From Chloroflexota bacterium (GTDB lineage Bacteria; Chloroflexota; Anaerolineae; Fen-1058), in assembly GCA_016219235.1 (NCBI GenBank), contig JACRBO010000038.1, forward strand, positions 1 through 6,782: a DNA stretch of 6,782 nt. Reading direction: 5' to 3'. Both the position numbers and the translations under genes were made by a program. Within the stretch, counting starts at the first letter, position 1. Every line of letters begins with the position of its first letter. The notes beneath the pieces were generated by a model. It had not been told where the DNA came from and made no database searches. It worked only from the letters and a program-made list of their open reading frames with translations. Positions 5,091-6,782 of the stretch are shown one piece after another.

Positions 5091-6782
5091 ATGACGGCCT
5101 TCCTGCGACGACACTCATTCCTGTGGCTGGCGCTAGTCATCTTTGCGCTGGCGGTCTTTGCACGCGCGGGCGCGCTGAGGAACTACGTCACGCCCGATGA
5201 GCCGGCCTGGGTGCTGCGCTCGCTCAACTTCAGCCAGGCGCTGGCGCGCGGCGAGTGGGCGGCCACCGCGCAGATGGGCCATCCCGGCGTCACGACGATG
5301 TGGCTCGGCTCATTGGGCATTGCCATCAAGCGCGCCGCCGATCCGTCCGCCTCGACGGAAGCCATCGCGTGGTTGAACGGGCTGCCCTCTCTTGCGCCGG
5401 AAAACGCCGAAGCGTTCAAACGCCTGGGGGTGTTTCTGACTTTTGCGCGCCTGGCCGTGATCATCGTCAATGCGCTGGGCGTCGTCATGGCGCTATGGCT
5501 GCTGCGCCGCCTGTTCAATCAACGGGTGGCCGTGATGGCGGGCCTGTTGCTGGCGCTCGATCAGTTTACGGCCAGCCTCAGCGGCTTGCTGCACGTCGAT
5601 GGCTTGTTGACGACGTTTATGCTGTTGTCGGTGCTGGCACTGCTTATCGGGATTCGGAATCAGGGATCGGGGATCAGGTGGTTCGCGCTATCGGGTGCGT
5701 GTGCGGCGCTGGCCTTGCTCAGCAAATCACCGGCGCTGTTTCTATTGCCCTTCACATTATTGGTCTTGTTCGTCGCTGTGATTATGCGTCGTCTAAGCTA
5801 CAAGCGCGCCGCGCTCGGCCTCTTATCATTTGTCATTGTTCATTTGTCATTGTTCATTGCTTTGTATCCGGCCATGTGGGTCGAGGCCGCCGGCACACTG
5901 AACGGCATCCTGGGACTGGCCGCCTTCCTCAGCGCGAACCCGGTCCGGCCTACCTTCTTTGAAGGCCAGTACGTGCTGAATCACGGCGCAGAGTTTTATC
6001 CCACTGCGCTCATCTATCGCCTGACGCCCGTCGTGATGATCGGCCTGGTCATCGCGCTGATTGCAGGCGTGCTTAATGCCAGAGGCAGGATGCAAGATGC
6101 AGGAAGCAAGAACCAAACGGTCGCACAGCCTCTTGCCTCTTGCATCGTGCTTCTTGCTTTCTCCCTGTTGTTCATCGGCTTCATTACCCCGGTAGCCAAG
6201 AAGTACGATCGATATATGCTGCCCGCGTTGACGATGTTGATCCCGATCGCGGCCTGGGGTTACGGGCAAATCCGATCGCGCTGGGCGGCCCCCCTCGTCT
6301 CGATCGCGGCCGCGGCGATCAGTCTGACGTATTGGCCCTATCTGTTGATGCACTACAATTTGTTGCTGGGCGGGCCGGAGGCGGCGCAGCAGCATTTTGC
6401 CGTAGGCTGGGGCGAAGGGCTGGGCGCCGCCGCCAACTGGATCAACGAGCAGCCCACCGGCCTGCAATCGACCGTCGCGACCGCGGCGGTGCCGTCGTTC
6501 GCGCCCGTCTTCAGCGGCCGCTCGACCTGGTTAAACGATCGGGGGCTGGAACTCAGCGACTACTACGTCGTGACGTTGAGTGAACGCCAACTTGATCCCA
6601 GGTGGCTGTCGCGCTTCGACCAACGCGGCTCGATCGTCCACACCATCTCGATCGGCAACGTGACGGCCGCCTGGGTGTTGATCAACGATCGGGCGGGGCG
6701 TCAGGCCGCGCAACTGGCGCAGGCTGATCCCGCGACGGATGTCGTCGTCACTTCGATCGATCTGCCGGCCGCGCGCCAGTAT
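5091..6782 (+). CDS. PMT/ArnT-like integral membrane glycosyltransferase (GT-C, PMT_2-type), 3'-truncated
   Basis: The frame from ATG 5091 stays open to the last base, giving 564 residues with no stop; the gene continues beyond the window. Residues 10-28 are a membrane helix, followed by TPDEPAW with acidic D36-E37 in the first outer loop, the catalytic signature of PMT/ArnT-like GT-C enzymes. Next come GHPGVTTMW (63-71), LLHVDGLLTTF (167-176), SKSPALFLLP (211-220), ALYPAMW (257-263) and YDRYMLPAL (372-380), which is the familiar loop before late helices in this family. GWGEGLGAAANWIN (439-452) is typical of Chloroflexota members, and a soluble extracytoplasmic part follows from about 430. 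Such enzymes move a sugar from a polyprenyl-phosphate donor to protein, lipid or polysaccharide on the outer face; donor and acceptor are unknown. The ATG is preferred over an in-frame TTG at 5055 because that codon lies in the terminator tail; no clear ribosome site exists for either. Three heptamer arrays interrupt the coding sequence in frame. Confidence 0.87.
   Translation, partial: MTAFLRRHSFLWLALVIFALAVFARAGALRNYVTPDEPAWVLRSLNFSQALARGEWAATAQMGHPGVTTMWLGSLGIAIKRAADPSASTEAIAWLNGLPSLAPENAEAFKRLGVFLTFARLAVIIVNALGVVMALWLLRRLFNQRVAVMAGLLLALDQFTASLSGLLHVDGLLTTFMLLSVLALLIGIRNQGSGIRWFALSGACAALALLSKSPALFLLPFTLLVLFVAVIMRRLSYKRAALGLLSFVIVHLSLFIALYPAMWVEAAGTLNGILGLAAFLSANPVRPTFFEGQYVLNHGAEFYPTALIYRLTPVVMIGLVIALIAGVLNARGRMQDAGSKNQTVAQPLASCIVLLAFSLLFIGFITPVAKKYDRYMLPALTMLIPIAAWGYGQIRSRWAAPLVSIAAAAISLTYWPYLLMHYNLLLGGPEAAQQHFAVGWGEGLGAAANWINEQPTGLQSTVATAAVPSFAPVFSGRSTWLNDRGLELSDYYVVTLSERQLDPRWLSRFDQRGSIVHTISIGNVTAAWVLINDRAGRQAAQLAQADPATDVVVTSIDLPAARQY
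5649..5676. repeat. In-frame heptanucleotide array (GGGATCA type) in the PMT-like gene
   Basis: Four 7-base units at 5649, 5656, 5663 and 5670: GGGATTC, GGAATCA, GGGATCG and GGGATCA. It encodes residues about 187-196 (IRNQGSGIR region), a short loop between membrane helices. Its reverse complement contains TGATCCC and CGATCCC, identical to units in the array at 1185-1198, so the two belong to one repeat family placed in opposite orientations. Confidence 0.75.
5826..5860. repeat. In-frame heptanucleotide array (TCATTTG/TCATTGT) encoding part of a membrane helix
   Basis: Five 7-base units at 5826, 5833, 5840, 5847 and 5854; TCATTTG and TCATTGT alternate twice, giving an exact 14-base direct repeat, and the last unit is TCATTGC. 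It encodes residues 246-257, a hydrophobic run (SFVIVHLSLFIA) within a predicted transmembrane helix just before ALYPAMW. Local base composition is much more AT-rich than the rest of the gene. Confidence 0.85.
6081..6157. repeat. Paired inverted heptanucleotide arrays (GCARGAW / GCTTCTT type) in the PMT-like gene
   Basis: The left arm, 6085-6112, has four units GCAGGAT, GCAAGAT, GCAGGAA and GCAAGAA. After a 17-base spacer, the right arm, 6130-6157, has CTCTTGC twice, ATCGTGC and TTCTTGC. Aligned from the hinge, 22 of 28 positions are complementary, or 24 of 28 if G-U pairs are allowed, so the transcript could form a long imperfect stem-loop within the coding region. The left arm encodes a hydrophilic loop (residues about 331-341); the right arm encodes the start of the next membrane helix (residues 347-356). 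The whole element is read through in frame. Confidence 0.8.

Noticed and set aside
5847..6467. Minus-strand 206-codon frame opposite the PMT-like gene
   Set aside because: Antisense to the continuous 564-residue frame that carries the family motifs; no recognisable domain.

Overview
This is a GC-rich bacterial window carrying four consecutive plus-strand genes of a cell-surface glycosylation type. The protein flavour suggests Chloroflexota, Anaerolineae-like: a GT2 polyprenyl-phosphate glycosyltransferase, GT-C membrane enzymes with extracytoplasmic C-terminal domains, and a COG3379-type AlkP-superfamily protein. This placement is an inference from family style; there is no rRNA or marker gene in the window. 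No rRNA, tRNA, CRISPR array, transposase or phage gene is visible.

Layout. Bases 2-646 are the C-terminal 214 codons of a GT2 (DPM1-like) glycosyltransferase whose N-terminus lies upstream. Bases 738-3320 encode an 860-residue multi-spanning GT-C-like membrane protein with a large exported beta-rich C-terminal part. Bases 3373-5010 encode a 545-residue alkaline-phosphatase-superfamily phosphohydrolase/phosphomutase with a full set of recognisable metal ligands. A GC-rich hairpin followed by a T-rich tail at 5023-5061 looks like a Rho-independent terminator. Bases 5091-6782 are an open reading frame with no stop before the window ends, encoding at least 564 residues of a PMT/ArnT-like (GT39/GT83-type) glycosyltransferase. 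No gap between genes exceeds 91 bases.

How the genes fit together (inference). The GT2 enzyme would load a sugar onto a polyprenyl phosphate on the cytoplasmic face. The two GT-C proteins would use such lipid-linked sugars on the outer face. The soluble AlkP-like protein, which has no signal peptide, would act on a phosphorylated cytoplasmic intermediate of unknown identity. The first three genes could form one transcript; the terminator suggests the fourth is at least partly separate.

The most unusual feature is not a gene. At least seven short degenerate tandem arrays are scattered through the window: heptanucleotide periods inside coding sequence (1110-1198, 4103-4137, 5649-5676, 5826-5860, 6081-6157) and octanucleotide periods in or at the edge of intergenic gaps (629-713, 3323-3354). 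Three are built as array, spacer, inverted array. Those inside genes are read through in frame, lie on the strand whose repeat unit lacks stop codons, and supply loop, transmembrane and even active-site-adjacent residues. They resemble the short tandemly repeated repetitive (STRR) sequences known from cyanobacteria. Independently, the palindrome CGATCG occurs 21 times by hand count, roughly ten times the number expected from base composition, recalling the cyanobacterial HIP1 palindrome.
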